DNA from: Neoceratodus forsteri
Taxonomy: Eukaryota > Chordata > Ceratodontiformes > Ceratodontidae
Direction: 5' to 3'
Assembly (NCBI GenBank): GCA_016271365.2
Contig: CM057451.1
Coordinates: forward strand, 371,587,501 to 371,651,500
DNA: 64,000 nt
In this document: positions 51,132 to 60,040 of the stretch, one piece after another
Layout: each line of letters begins with the position of its first letter
Position numbering within the stretch: the stretch's first letter is position 1
Made by a program: the position numbers and the translations under genes
Notes under the pieces: model-generated
What the model saw: the letters and a program-made list of their open reading frames with translations, nothing else
Database searches by the model: none
What the model was told of the DNA's origin: nothing

Positions 51132-52877
51132 TCAAAGATTGATTCGTAAGGGAAGTGGTCTCGAGAGGCTGCCAACATACTGTTGAGTAGAGGAAACCAT
51201 AGTTGCCGAGGCCAGAGGAGCAATGAGAATCATCTTGGTCCCCTGAGACTCGAACTTGAGGAGAACTCTCTGAATTAAAGGAAGCGGTGGAAAGGCGTAA
51301 AGAAAGCGTTTTGTCCACCGCAGCCTGAACGCATCCTGACAGAAAATGCCAGGCCCTGGATTTCTGGAGCAGAAGAGAGGCAGTTTTGCGTTGAGTGGGG
51401 ATGCAAAAAGGTCCAGGTCTGGAGTCCCCCACTCTTCAAACAGTGACCGAGCTACGGCTGGGTCGAGAGACCACTCGTGAGGGTCTGCCTCCGTCCTGCT
51501 GAGGTGATCTGCTAAGTCGTTTTGTACACCCGGCAGATATACCGCTTGAATTAGAGACTTGTGCTCCAAGCACCACTCCCACACTCTCATTGCTTCCCTG
51601 CAAAGGGGATAAGAGTGAGCACCGCCTTGCTTGTTGATGTAATACATCACAGCCTTGTTGTCCGTTTGAAGGAGAATGTTCTTGTGACAAAGAATATCCT
51701 TCAACACTCGGATTGCATAGAGGACCGCTCTCATCTCCAGAACATTTATGTGGAGCTGAGTTTCGAGCTGAGTCCATACACCTTGAGTGTGAAGAGAGAG
51801 ACAGTGAGCACCCCATCCCATTAGCGATGCGTCTGTGGTGATGGAGATCTGATGATCCAGAGGAGCAAAGGGGAATCCTTCCAGGAGATTGCTCTCTTGA
51901 GACCACCAGGTGAGAGACCTTCGTAGGGGCTCCATCACCTTGATGGGAAAAGACTGGGAGTGAGAGGTCGGTGACCACTGAGCGGAGAGCATCCATTGGG
52001 TGGTCCTCATGTGTAACCGAGCTAGGGGTACAGTGAACACTGAGGACGCCATGAGACCCAACATACGTTGCATCGAGAGAGCTGTGACCGATTGGTTCTC
52101 CCGATGTAACGGGCCATCTGAAGGATGTCGAGTCTTCTGTCCTCTGGAAGGAAAGCCTTCGGAAGAGGTGTCCAGAAGAGTCCCTATGAAAAGGAGCCTC
52201 TGGGAGGGCTGCAGTTGTGACTTCTTCAGATTTAGCAGAACTCCCATGGACGTAAGAAGGCGAGAGGCCGTTTGAACGGCTTCCAGAGTCCCTTGGCTGG
52301 AAGGACTCGCTAGGAGCCAATCGTCTAGGTAGGGAAACACTCGGAGTCCGAGCTTCCTGAGATGCGCTGCAAGAACTGCACAACACTTTGTAAAAACTCG
52401 CGGCGCCGAGGATAGCCCAAAAGGCAGGACTCTGAACTGATAATGCTGACCCAGAGCTACAAACCTCAGGAATTTGCGATGGGTTGGGTGGATGGGGATA
52501 TGCTGGTAAGCGTCCTGCATATCCAAGGAGGCCAGCCAGTCATGCTGATGCAGCAAAGGTAACAGGGTACCTAGGGAAATCATTTTGAATTTCTCCCTGG
52601 GGAGGAATTTGTTCAACTTTCTGAGGCCTAGAATGGGGCGCATCCCCCTAGATTTCTTTGGAACCAGAAAGTAATGGGAGTAGAACCCTGTGTTTCACTG
52701 ATGCGGGGGCACCAGTTCTATTGCCCTGTTGTTTAGAAGGCCCTGGATCTCGGCGGTGAGGAGGTCTGACTGAGAGGTCGACAACCTGGGTTGTCGTTTG
52801 GGAGGGCAATTCGCGGGGTTTTCCAAAAGATTGAGAGAATAACCCTCGCGAATTATCCGAAGTACCCATTTATTCAT
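51132..52877 (-). CDS. DIRS F pol: RT, RNase H, methyltransferase-like (one stop)
   Basis: 582 codons from ATG at 52877, open except for one TGA at 52697-52695 (codon 61). RT: 'ELVPPH' and 'YSHYFLVPKK' (residues about 56-75), 'MRPILGLRKLNKF', 'SLDMQDAYQHIPI', 'FRVLPFGLSSAPRVFTK' and the catalytic YLDD at residues 183-186 (52320-52331). RNase H: 'TDAS' (Asp 349), 'LEMRAVL' (Glu 381), 'LLQTDNKAVMYYINKQG' (Asp 406) and 'NDLADHLSR' (Asp 457), all four acidic residues kept. The DIRS methyltransferase-like domain (residues about 480-560) has 'DLDLFASPLNAKLPLFCSR' and 'RFLYAFPPLPLIQRVL'. The start overlaps the gag stop as ATGA. About 20 residues near 52090-52150 read better in another frame, so two cancelling indels are likely. 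Confidence 0.85.
52874..52877 (-). promoter_or_regulatory. gag stop / pol start ATGA overlap in DIRS F
   Basis: On the minus strand the gag frame ends TTA-TGA and the pol frame opens ATG at the overlapping bases, giving ATGA. Such overlaps are used elsewhere for coupled termination and reinitiation. The two frames here are -1 relative to each other. That the overlap is used is inference. Confidence 0.5.
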
Positions 52878-54720
52878 AAGGTAGCGTTGGGGGCTTTAGG
52901 TCCCTGCGCTTTCTGCTGCGCCTTCTTTTGAGGTTGGGCAGGTTGGCTTTTATGGAAGCTTCCTCTGCCTCGAAAGGACTGGTGACTATGAAACTGACGT
53001 TTGCCTACATGCCCCCGAGAGGGGGTAGGCGGGGGTCTAGCCAACTTAATGGCCGACCTAGTCTTCTGAGTGGCCTCTAGGGCTTGCTCTACCTGAGGCC
53101 TAAAAAGATAGGAGCCATCAAAGGGCAACGCCATTACCTGCTGCTGAGCATCATTCGTAAAGCCAGAAGTACGCAGCCAGGAATGGCGTCGAGTACAAAT
53201 ACCTGCAGCTGCTGAACGAGAAGCAGTGTCGAAAGCGTCCATGGCGGCTTTGACCTGTTGGTTATTGGACTCAATACCTCTGATAACGGTTAGAAGGAGC
53301 TCTGACTTGGAGTCGGAATCTGGAGGAGCTTCAACCATTCGTTTCATAGAGTGCCACAGGATATACTCATACTGAGAAAAATAGCCTTGATAGCTGGCAA
53401 TACGATACTTAAAGTGGAGGCAGCAAAGACTCTCTTACCTAATTATCAATTTTACGAGACTCTTTGTTAATAGGTCGAGCTGTAGTAGCTGAGGAAGAAC
53501 GACTTGTCATTCTCTGCTAGGACTACAATAGGATCCGCAAGGCTTGGGATGCCAAAATGGGACGATCCTTGGGAGCTGAATATTTCTTATCAATGGATTT
53601 AGCCACTGAAGGAATAAGAGCAGGATTATTCCATACCATTTGAGACAGCGTCTCAAGGAGGGTTGAATCAGAGGAGTCAAATCGTAGGGATCTCCAAGCA
53701 TGAAGATACTGGAGTCTTAATATTTTCCCAGGATCGATGTCCGTGAGTCTGGAGAGAAAAAGTGGATCTCAGGTTCCTCAACAGAGACTTAAAGGATAGG
53801 TCCTCGACCACAGGCTCTGTAGCGTGAAGGATCCTGTTTCTCCACTTCATCACCCAACCGAAGGTCTGGGTCAGGCTCAACATCATCTCCTGATAGTCCA
53901 GGAAGGACTGCTTGGACAGGAAAGGAGGAAAGATAGGAGAAGAAGAAAGAGCAGATAGAAAGGGAGAGTCCCCGAGGGCCCCGCCGAGGAGGCGAAAGGA
54001 GTCAAAACGGCGCTGGAGGTGCACGGCGCCAAGAAGTACCTGCACTCACAAGTGGCACCGCGGTGCTCGGCGGTGCAGCGAGACCCGCCGGCACTGCGGA
54101 CGGGCGCCGCAAGGCTTCATGGATGCCGGAGCGCCGACAAGCGAGCGACTTCAGGAGGCGCTTGAGGACACCTCTGGAACCTGGAAAGGAAGAGAAGGGA
54201 AAACCAGGAGATAAGGGCATCGGTGTGGCCCTGCGCCGCAGCCATGTGAGGGGAAACACTAAGCACGGAGTCGCTGGCACCGGCGAGGCGCCGCCGACTA
54301 GGAAGGTCCAACCCTCTGCCTGATCGCCTGACGAGCCCGGCGCTCCGGGCAACCGAGCCAGGCAGAAGAACCAACCTCCAGCCCATCGCTCCATAAGAGC
54401 GCCCACTGATGAAACTGCTCATCTGGAATCCTACCTATAGGCGGGTGGGGCTCGATGTCGAAGACAGCGGAAACCGGAAGATTGGCGACTCGAAGGAGAG
54501 ACCGCAACGAGCGATAACCGACCGTCGGCGCAGATGTATCAGAGGCGACCTGAGTGATGCCTTCTTTTGACCTGTGGGTCAAGAAGAGCTCGAGGCGAAC
54601 GGTGCCGAGAATGCGACCGCTTATTTTATGCCGGCGGGGACCGCCCATCCCCCGGCATCGGACTGACCGTTGTCGGAACCCGCTGAGGAGAAGGGGCTGA
54701 CCGACCCAGCCCAACTGACT
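52874..54720 (-). pseudogene. DIRS F gag
   Basis: The 3' part is open (53347-52874, 157 codons): 'MKRMVEAPPDSDSKSELLLT', 'VKAAMDAFDTASRSAAAGICTRRHSWLRTSGFTNDAQQQV', 'MALPFDGSYLFRPQVEQALE' and a basic Gln/Pro tail, equivalent to D gag 'DSADSSARAAASGICLRRHSWLRVSGSTP'. Upstream parts are in separate frames: 54045-53677 ('LDYQEMMLSLTQTFGWVMKWRNRILHATEPV') and 54714-54298 ('EPHPPIGRIPDEQFHQWALLWSDGLE', like the 'EVKDLFTFWWDTI' block). The zinc-type cluster seen in A and B was not found. The stop TGA overlaps the pol ATG. Confidence 0.78.
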
Positions 54721-54970
54721 GAAAGCATTATACTAAGTCTCCCTACCGTCACCTGACCTGCTCATGGTCGATTCGTCCAGTAGGCCGAGACTTCTTTACT
54801 ATAAGTTAAATTCTAAAATATAACAGAAATAGAATAAAATTAAGCGATACTACTATCGAGATAGAATTACAAAAATAAACTGAAAACTATGCGCTAGTTT
54901 GAAGTTTGACTCCCGACAGGCGAGCGACGTTGTCACTGAAGCGCATTTTCGGACGGCGGGAAAAAAGAAG

Positions 54971-55157
54971 ACAAGGCGGTTGGAGGTCGTCGCCAAGATG
55001 GTCAGTTACCGGCGTGAGCCATTTACAAGGCGCCATGCTCCATGGGCTTATCTCTCGCACGACCCTCCAGCAAAAGTTTGCTCCCGATGGGTCCTAGTGC
55101 CTCCGACGCAGATCCCACTAGTGTGAATGAGTGGTGGAGACTTATGTCCAGGAAGAT
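54971..55157. repeat. DIRS F terminal inverted repeat, gag-side end
   Basis: Reverse complement of the inner part of 49505-49703 over about 150 bases with few differences. Its final bases, 'cttatgtccaggaagat', are specific to this end and repeated in the internal complementary region. Confidence 0.9.
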
Positions 55158-56273
55158 CGGAAGGACCAGTTGATCAAGTATTGTGGGGCCAAACAGGGGT
55201 CTGTGGGAGGGAGGAGGTAGTGGAAGGGGGGATGGTGGCAGACAGAGAAGAGTGGTGGGATTGGCTGCCAGTTTCTCAGAGTAGTAAGAGGGCGGGAGGG
55301 ATGCCAAGGATACAAGAAGGGTGAGGAGAGTGATGGTGATGAGGAACACGATGGAGTGGATGGAGGTAAGAGGTAGGGGTCATATACAGACAAAGGGGAA
55401 TAGTGGCTGCATTAGAGGTGAGCACAGCTGAAGTATAGTAGCCTAGGGATGTGCCATTAGGAACTGAGATAGAGTGGTGATGACAGGAGGGTTTTTTGGT
55501 AGCCACAGCAGGAGCAAGAGTGGCTAAGTCAGAGTGGTTGAATTAAGAACAGCCACCACTACCAGGGAACCACAGCTAGGATTAATGAGTGTGGGGAAGA
55601 GCAGCATCTAGTGGTGAGCAGCGATAAGCTGCAGAGGGGAAAATAGGCTGACAGAATTCTGAAGCAGTCATGCGAGCCTTCCTGCTCTGAAACTCGTAGT
55701 CTTGAATGCTGCTGTTTTGACTAGACGCCCAAAGCCAGGCACTGATTGGCAGTTTCTGCTACTTGGCTGATTTTCCAGCTCCTGGTGCTTCCTGATCGCG
55801 GGGAAATCTGTTTCTGTGCTGTGTTCTGGACTGAATTTTTTTGCCCACCTCCTCGCAGTATTAAATAGACCCTGGCTCCGCCCCTTTCCTCAGCCTAGCA
55901 GCTGATTGGTCACTCCAATGCTGCACATTCTTATGGCTGTTGGCCTCCCTGTCTTCAATACCTGACTTGACCCACTTACTTACCGCCCCTTTTTAAAGTA
56001 ATCTCACCCACAGGGTTGCACATTTGCTCTCAAGTTTTTCTCCAGCCACTCCAGTTAACTCCTCTCAATTAGTGCTGTAACCTACCCTATTGTTAGGGAC
56101 CTCACCCTAATTCGACTATATACCCTTGCAATTCTTACATTTCCACTGCCTATGGTGACATACCCAGTCACAGCCAAACCATTCCAGCAGCTGGCACCTT
56201 TGCCTTAGCTGAATTTTCAACGATATCACTAAATTAGAACTACTGTCATTGCTACCCCCACACAATAAAGCAA
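55158..56273. other. L2-like LINE upstream part and unassigned promoter-like DNA
   Basis: 55158-55600 is purine-rich on the plus strand, continuing the style of the L2-like LINE 5' region on the minus strand, but has no domain. 55600-56273 has no reading frame of interest. It contains 'gctgattggtcactccaatgctgc' style sequence near 55900-55924, with two inverted CCAAT boxes, plus GC-box-like 'gctccgcccc' at 55872-55881. A promoter for the plus-strand LINE at 56758 is possible but unproven. Confidence 0.4.
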
Positions 56274-56549
56274 TATAATGTATGGTAGAACGCTGTTAAC
56301 CTTAGGAAATCATAATTTCCTAAGGTTGTTAACCTATCGATGTGACGTAGACATGTTGTTAACCTATCGATGCTCACGTCACATCATAGGATCACTAACT
56401 TTCAACGATGGTCTGAGAGCATGTGCGCCATTTTTTTTTTTTTCAGGGGAACCACGGATGAACAGCAGCGGTTAGGAAGGACTGAACGCAGCGCGGTGAC
56501 TAGTTAGCAAAAGTAAGCAGCCTTTTATGTGGGACCATACACTATAAAA
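56274..56549. mobile_element. Short terminal-inverted-repeat element
   Basis: It begins 'tataatgtatggta' and ends 'ggaccatacactata', imperfect inverted ends. Inside is a perfect 11-bp inverted repeat with a four-base loop ('ccttaggaaat cata atttcctaagg', 56300-56325) and a direct repeat 'gttgttaacctatcgatg' (56327 and 56354). No coding capacity. Superfamily not determined. Confidence 0.55.
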
Positions 56550-56550
56550 A

Positions 56551-56713
56551 TAATGTATGGTCCCTCTTTCGGCAACCGGTCAATGTTAACCGTCTCGAGG
56601 TTGCCATGGCGACGTAAACCTCTCGAGCTTCGCTCTCGAGGTTTACACGGTCGCCCTGGCAACCTCTCGACAGTTAACTGACTGGTTACTGATAGAGGAC
56701 CATACATTATCCT
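56551..56713. mobile_element. Near-perfect long hairpin (foldback/MITE)
   Basis: 'taatgtatggtccctc' at the left is the reverse complement of 'gaggaccatacatta' at the right. The arms continue inward through 'ggttgccatggcgacg' / 'cggtcgccctggcaacc' and 'aaacctctcgagc' / 'gctctcgaggttt' to a three-base loop (ttc) near 56632. The whole segment folds back on itself. Its termini match those of the element just to its left, so the two are related. A TA or TTA target duplication is possible but ambiguous. Confidence 0.75.
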
Positions 56714-56757
56714 CTATATTACAGTGACTCTTCCAGGCATTTTACCAAAATTGCCCT

Positions 56758-57543
56758 GTGGGTCGGCTAATTTCACAGCTGGCACACCATTGCTGGCTCA
56801 GTTTTACCTCCAGCTTCCTACTACATAGCAATGGGCACCATCGCTCTTCTACTAGGCCTGCTCACATTTACCCTTCTGGCTCAGACCACTCCCCGTCCTG
56901 TGCCCCCGCCCTCCACCCTGAGCATTTCTTCCCTAAGCCACCCCAAAACTGCTCGGCCCCCTTCCACCTTGGACACCCCCTCAACTCCTCTGTATCCACT
57001 ACCTTCCAACACACCCACTCCCTCTGCCCTCCCGGGCCCATCCTGGACCCACCTCTTCCTTGCCATACCTACCCTCTGTGTGTTACCCATCCCCTGCACC
57101 CCTACTACCAGGACCTCACATCGGCACCACACTAACGGTCCTTGTTGCCACCATCCCCTAATTAGATTAATCACTCTACTCTTACTCTCTGGGAATATAC
57201 ACCCAAACCCTGGACCTATGCCAACTAGCCCTCCCATACCCTACTCTGGAGCTGGTCTCCACATTGCATCACTGAACATATGCAGCCTTCTAAAGAAATC
57301 TGCCACACTCTTGTGCTGGGTTGTACAACACTAACCCGATATTACTGCATTAGTGGAGACCTGGTTCTCCAAAATAACCACGGACTCCGTTATTTCCCTC
57401 CCTGGATACACCCTGTTCAGGGAAGACCAAATTGAAAAATGCAGTGGTGGGTGTGCAATCTACATGTGGGACACCCTTATAAGCCATGCGCTCCCTGCCC
57501 CCAAGCTTGACTATGACGCCCAAGCCCTCACTCTAAAAATAAA
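56758..57543 (+). pseudogene. L2-like LINE ORF2 start, interrupted by DIRS D
   Basis: The frame 56831-57334 reads 'MGTIALLLGLLTFTLLAQTTP', a hydrophobic start, then a long proline/serine/threonine-rich region, 'LLLLSGNIHPNPGP' (degraded 2A-like, 57191-57217) and 'GLHIASLNICSLLKKSATL', the first endonuclease motif. After a shift, 'DITALVETWFSKIT' and 'SLPGYTLFREDQIEKCSGGCAIYM' follow (57330-57470). The frame is cut at 57543 by the end of DIRS D, and the rest of the LINE must lie beyond the window. It looks related to the LINE at 40541-43106. Confidence 0.75.
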
Positions 57544-57728
57544 GTACAGTTACGTAAGAACTTACTGTAACAGTAGATCTTCGAGAACAGCTCTTGCAGC
57601 AGGTTACACCATTAGGACTGAAGCCAGCAGGCACCAGGACCCCATGGAAATGTTCTAGCTAGCAGTATTCAGCGGGGACCGCCTCCAACTTTGGTCCCCC
57701 AGAATCCCCAGTTCTCCCGCCGGAGACT
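57544..57728. repeat. DIRS D terminal inverted repeat (single visible copy)
   Basis: It matches the recombinase-side repeats of A and B ('gctcttgcagcaggttacacc', 'ctagctagcag', 'gttctcccgccggagactc'). The partner is outside the window. The palindrome reads TTACGTA-N6-TACTGTAA, with one CpG lost in the second arm. Confidence 0.8.
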
Positions 57729-57871
57729 CTCGGCTGCTGGATTACATCAGAAGAGGAGAGTGAGGATCCACCATCAAATGGCAACCAGAATAATGTTGGG
57801 AACACCTGATCCTAGGAGAAGGATATCTGAACAAAAAATCTACCTCCAGCGGGGATGGTGGGAGGGAAACT

Positions 57872-57968
57872 ACCTGCTGCAAGAGCTGTTCTCGAAAATC
57901 TACTGTTACGGTAAGTTCTTACATAACTGTACTATCTTACTTCGAGAAACAGCTCTTGCAGCATGTTA
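57872..57968. repeat. DIRS D internal complementary region
   Basis: It reads 'ctgctgcaagagctgttctcg ... ttacataactgtac' joined to 'tatcttacttcgagaaacagctcttgcagc'. The first part is the reverse complement of D's visible end. The second predicts the sequence of the missing end as 'gctgtttctcgaagtaagat'. Confidence 0.85.
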
Positions 57969-58054
57969 CACCATTAGGACTGATTACCGAGCAATAGTGG
58001 AAATCCCACACCATTGGGAGGAGGGAAGGTAGAAATCCTTAGTAAATCCTAAGC

Positions 58055-59102
58055 CTAGGACAGAAGTCCTTGAAGGACTGCTAGACCAAAACCTGCTCTT
58101 CGCCTCGATGCAACATCCAGGCAATAATGCCTGATAAAGGTGTGCACAGTGCTCCAAGTCGCTGCTGCACAGATAGCTGAGGTGGACATGTTTTTTAAGG
58201 CCACAAAGGAGGTAGCCACCCCCCTTGTGGAATGACCCTTAACCGCGCCCGGTAAGGGTTTGTTGCACTTCTCGTAACAGAACGTGATGCAATGTTTAAG
58301 CCACCTGGATAGCGACTGTTTGGAAACAGGAGCTCCCAGCATCCTGTGGGCGAAGGAGACAAAAAGTTGATCAGATTTTCAGTGGTGTTTGATCCTGTTC
58401 AGGTAGTATCGAAGACACCTATGCACATCTAAAGTGTGCAACAGAGCCTCTCCATGGTTCAAATATTTAGGGAAGTACACTGGTAGATCGATATCCTGAT
58501 TAAGAGTGACAGCTGAGACCACCTTAGGCAGAAACTTCGGATTGGTCCATAAGGATACCCTGTCCTGGTGGAAAAACAAATAAGGTTCTTTGCACATCAG
58601 TGCATGAAGTTCTGAAATTCTTCTGGCCAAAGTAACGGCAACTAAAAACAACATCTTCCATGTAAGGAGACATAGCTCGCAATCCATAGCTGGTTCAAAA
58701 GGTGGCAGCGTAAGCTGCTCCAGGACAGAGTAAATCCCAAGGCAGAATAGGATCCTTAATCGGAGGTCTAAGGTGGAGAACACCTCTCAGGAAGGCTTGT
58801 GCAGTGTCCAACTGAGAGATAGGATGTTGGCCTATAGGAGTGTGATAGGCTGAGATGGCACAAAGGTGTACTTTTATCGAGGAGTAAGCCAAGCCTGTCC
58901 GAAAAAGAGACAGGAGGTAGTCCAAGACCGACCTTTCTGGACAATCCAGTGGTGAAACCCCCCACGCTTGAGCCCATAGGTAAAATCTGTGCCATTTTAT
59001 GGTGTAAGTAGCATAAGTGGCCGGTTTTCTAGCGGCCGCTAGAACATCAGCTACCTCTTGCGAGACCCCGTGTCGCATAATGGCTATGTCTCTAGGAGCC
59101 AA
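58055..59102 (-). pseudogene. DIRS D tyrosine recombinase
   Basis: Three overlapping frames cover a complete enzyme. 59102-58695: 'ARKPATYATYTIKWHRFYLWAQ', 'GLAYSSIKVHLCAISAYHTPI', 'HLRPPIKDPILPWDL' (core-binding). 58783-58379: 'LFLVAVTLARRISELHALMCKEPYLFFHQDRV' (first catalytic Arg), 'FLPKVVSAVTLNQDIDLPVYF', 'TLDVHRCLRYYLNRI'. 58342-58055: 'GAVKGHSTRGVATSFVALKN' (H-x-x-R), 'ATWSTVHTFIRHYCLDVASRRR' (presumed Tyr). Two frameshifts (near 58730 and 58360) and no internal stop in these parts, so damage is modest. The start overlaps the pol frame by some 20 bases. Confidence 0.85.
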
Positions 59103-60040
59103 GCGTGCAGGTTCAGCGAACGAAGGTCCAGATGGACCAAGGAGCCCGCCTCCTGAGACAGCAAGTGAGAGCTGATTGGAAGAGGCACCGGAGGTTCCCG
59201 GGACAGCCGATGTAGTAGAGGGAACCAGATCTGCCTGGGCCAGAATGGCACGATAAGTATCAGCGTCGCTTGCTCTCTGCGAAGTTTCAAAAGGACCCTC
59301 TGGATCAACGGAAAGGGGGGAAAGGCATAGAGGAATCTACCCACCCAGGAGAGGGACAACGCGTCTCGCAAGAAAACACCAGGCCCTGGATCTAGCGAGC
59401 AAAAATTGGGCAGTTTTGCATTGGATGGGGACGCGAAAAGGTCTGGCGTACCCCATCTGCAAAACAGATCCTCTACTACTTCCTGGAGTAGTTCCCACTC
59501 GTGGACTCTGGCCTGAGAGCGACTCAGGCCATCTGCGATGACACTGTCCACTCCTGGTACATGAACAGCAGTGAGATTTGCGCTGTGTTGTAAAACCCAA
59601 TCCCACACCCTCATGGCCTCCCTGCAAAGCGGGTAAGAATGGGTGCCTCCTTGTTTGTTGAGGTAATACATCACCGTAGCATTGTCTGTTTGTAACAGAA
59701 GAGTACCCGGTGGAATCTCTGACTAGAAAGCCTGCAGGGCATAAAGAACTGCTCTCATTTCCAGGATATTTATGTGGAGATGAGTCTCTTGGGCTGTCCA
59801 CAAGCCCTGAGACTGGACACCGTCTAGGTGTGCTCCCCAGCTGAGCTCTGAGGCGTCTGTGGAGAGCGTCACAATCAGAGACGGTGCAGTGAAGGGGACC
59901 CCCACCGAGAGGTTCTTCGAATCTAGCCACCATTGCCAATCCCAGATTATAGCCTTCGTGATCTGAACTGGGAGCTGCAGATGGTCTTGCTTTTGATCCC
60001 ATTGGACCCGTAACATCCACTGGGTCACCCGCAAGTGGAG
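59084..60040 (-). pseudogene. DIRS D pol: RNase H and methyltransferase-like part
   Basis: This continues RT after a frameshift near 60040. It reads 'STDASELSWGAH' (first Asp, about 59850), 'INILEMRAVLYALQAF', an in-frame TAG near 59723, then 'LLLQTDNATVMYYLNKQGG' (about 59695-59645), 'HVPGVDSVIADGLSRSQ' and 'HEWELLQEVVEDLFCRWGTPDLFASPSNAKLPNFCSL'. In the last motif an 'LD' pair has dropped out of the usual 'DLDLFASP'. It ends with 'GRFLYAFPPFPLIQRVLLKLRREQATLILIVPFWPRQ'. RNase H would remove the RNA strand; the methyltransferase-like domain's role in DIRS is unknown. Confidence 0.83.

Larger units (their letters stand above)
49505..55157 (-). mobile_element. DIRS element F, best preserved DIRS
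   Basis: A 5.65-kb element on the minus strand with inverted repeats 49505-49703 and 54971-55157, an internal complementary region at 49889-49998, and gag, pol and recombinase in order. It starts 'atgaaaattacgtacc' and ends 'ccaggaagat'. It is a different family from A/B/D and E by its termini and coding sequence. It sits in the L2-like LINE just upstream of the 2A-like motif with no visible target duplication. Confidence 0.9.
46129..55600 (-). mobile_element. L2-like LINE, minus strand, split by DIRS F
   Basis: From high to low coordinates: an upstream region (55600-55158), the DIRS F insertion, a short leader, a 2A-like motif, endonuclease (to 48561), linker (about 48500-48110), RT (48078-47230), C-terminal domain (47180-46480) and 3' UTR (46480-46129). 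It is the most complete L2-like copy here. The 5' limit near 55600 is a guess because no recognisable motif marks it. Confidence 0.78.

Noticed and set aside
10780..57935. Splice donor sites 'cggtaagtt' in the internal complementary regions
   Set aside because: They lie on the plus strand, opposite the coding strand of the DIRS, and are explained as the reverse complement of the terminal palindrome.
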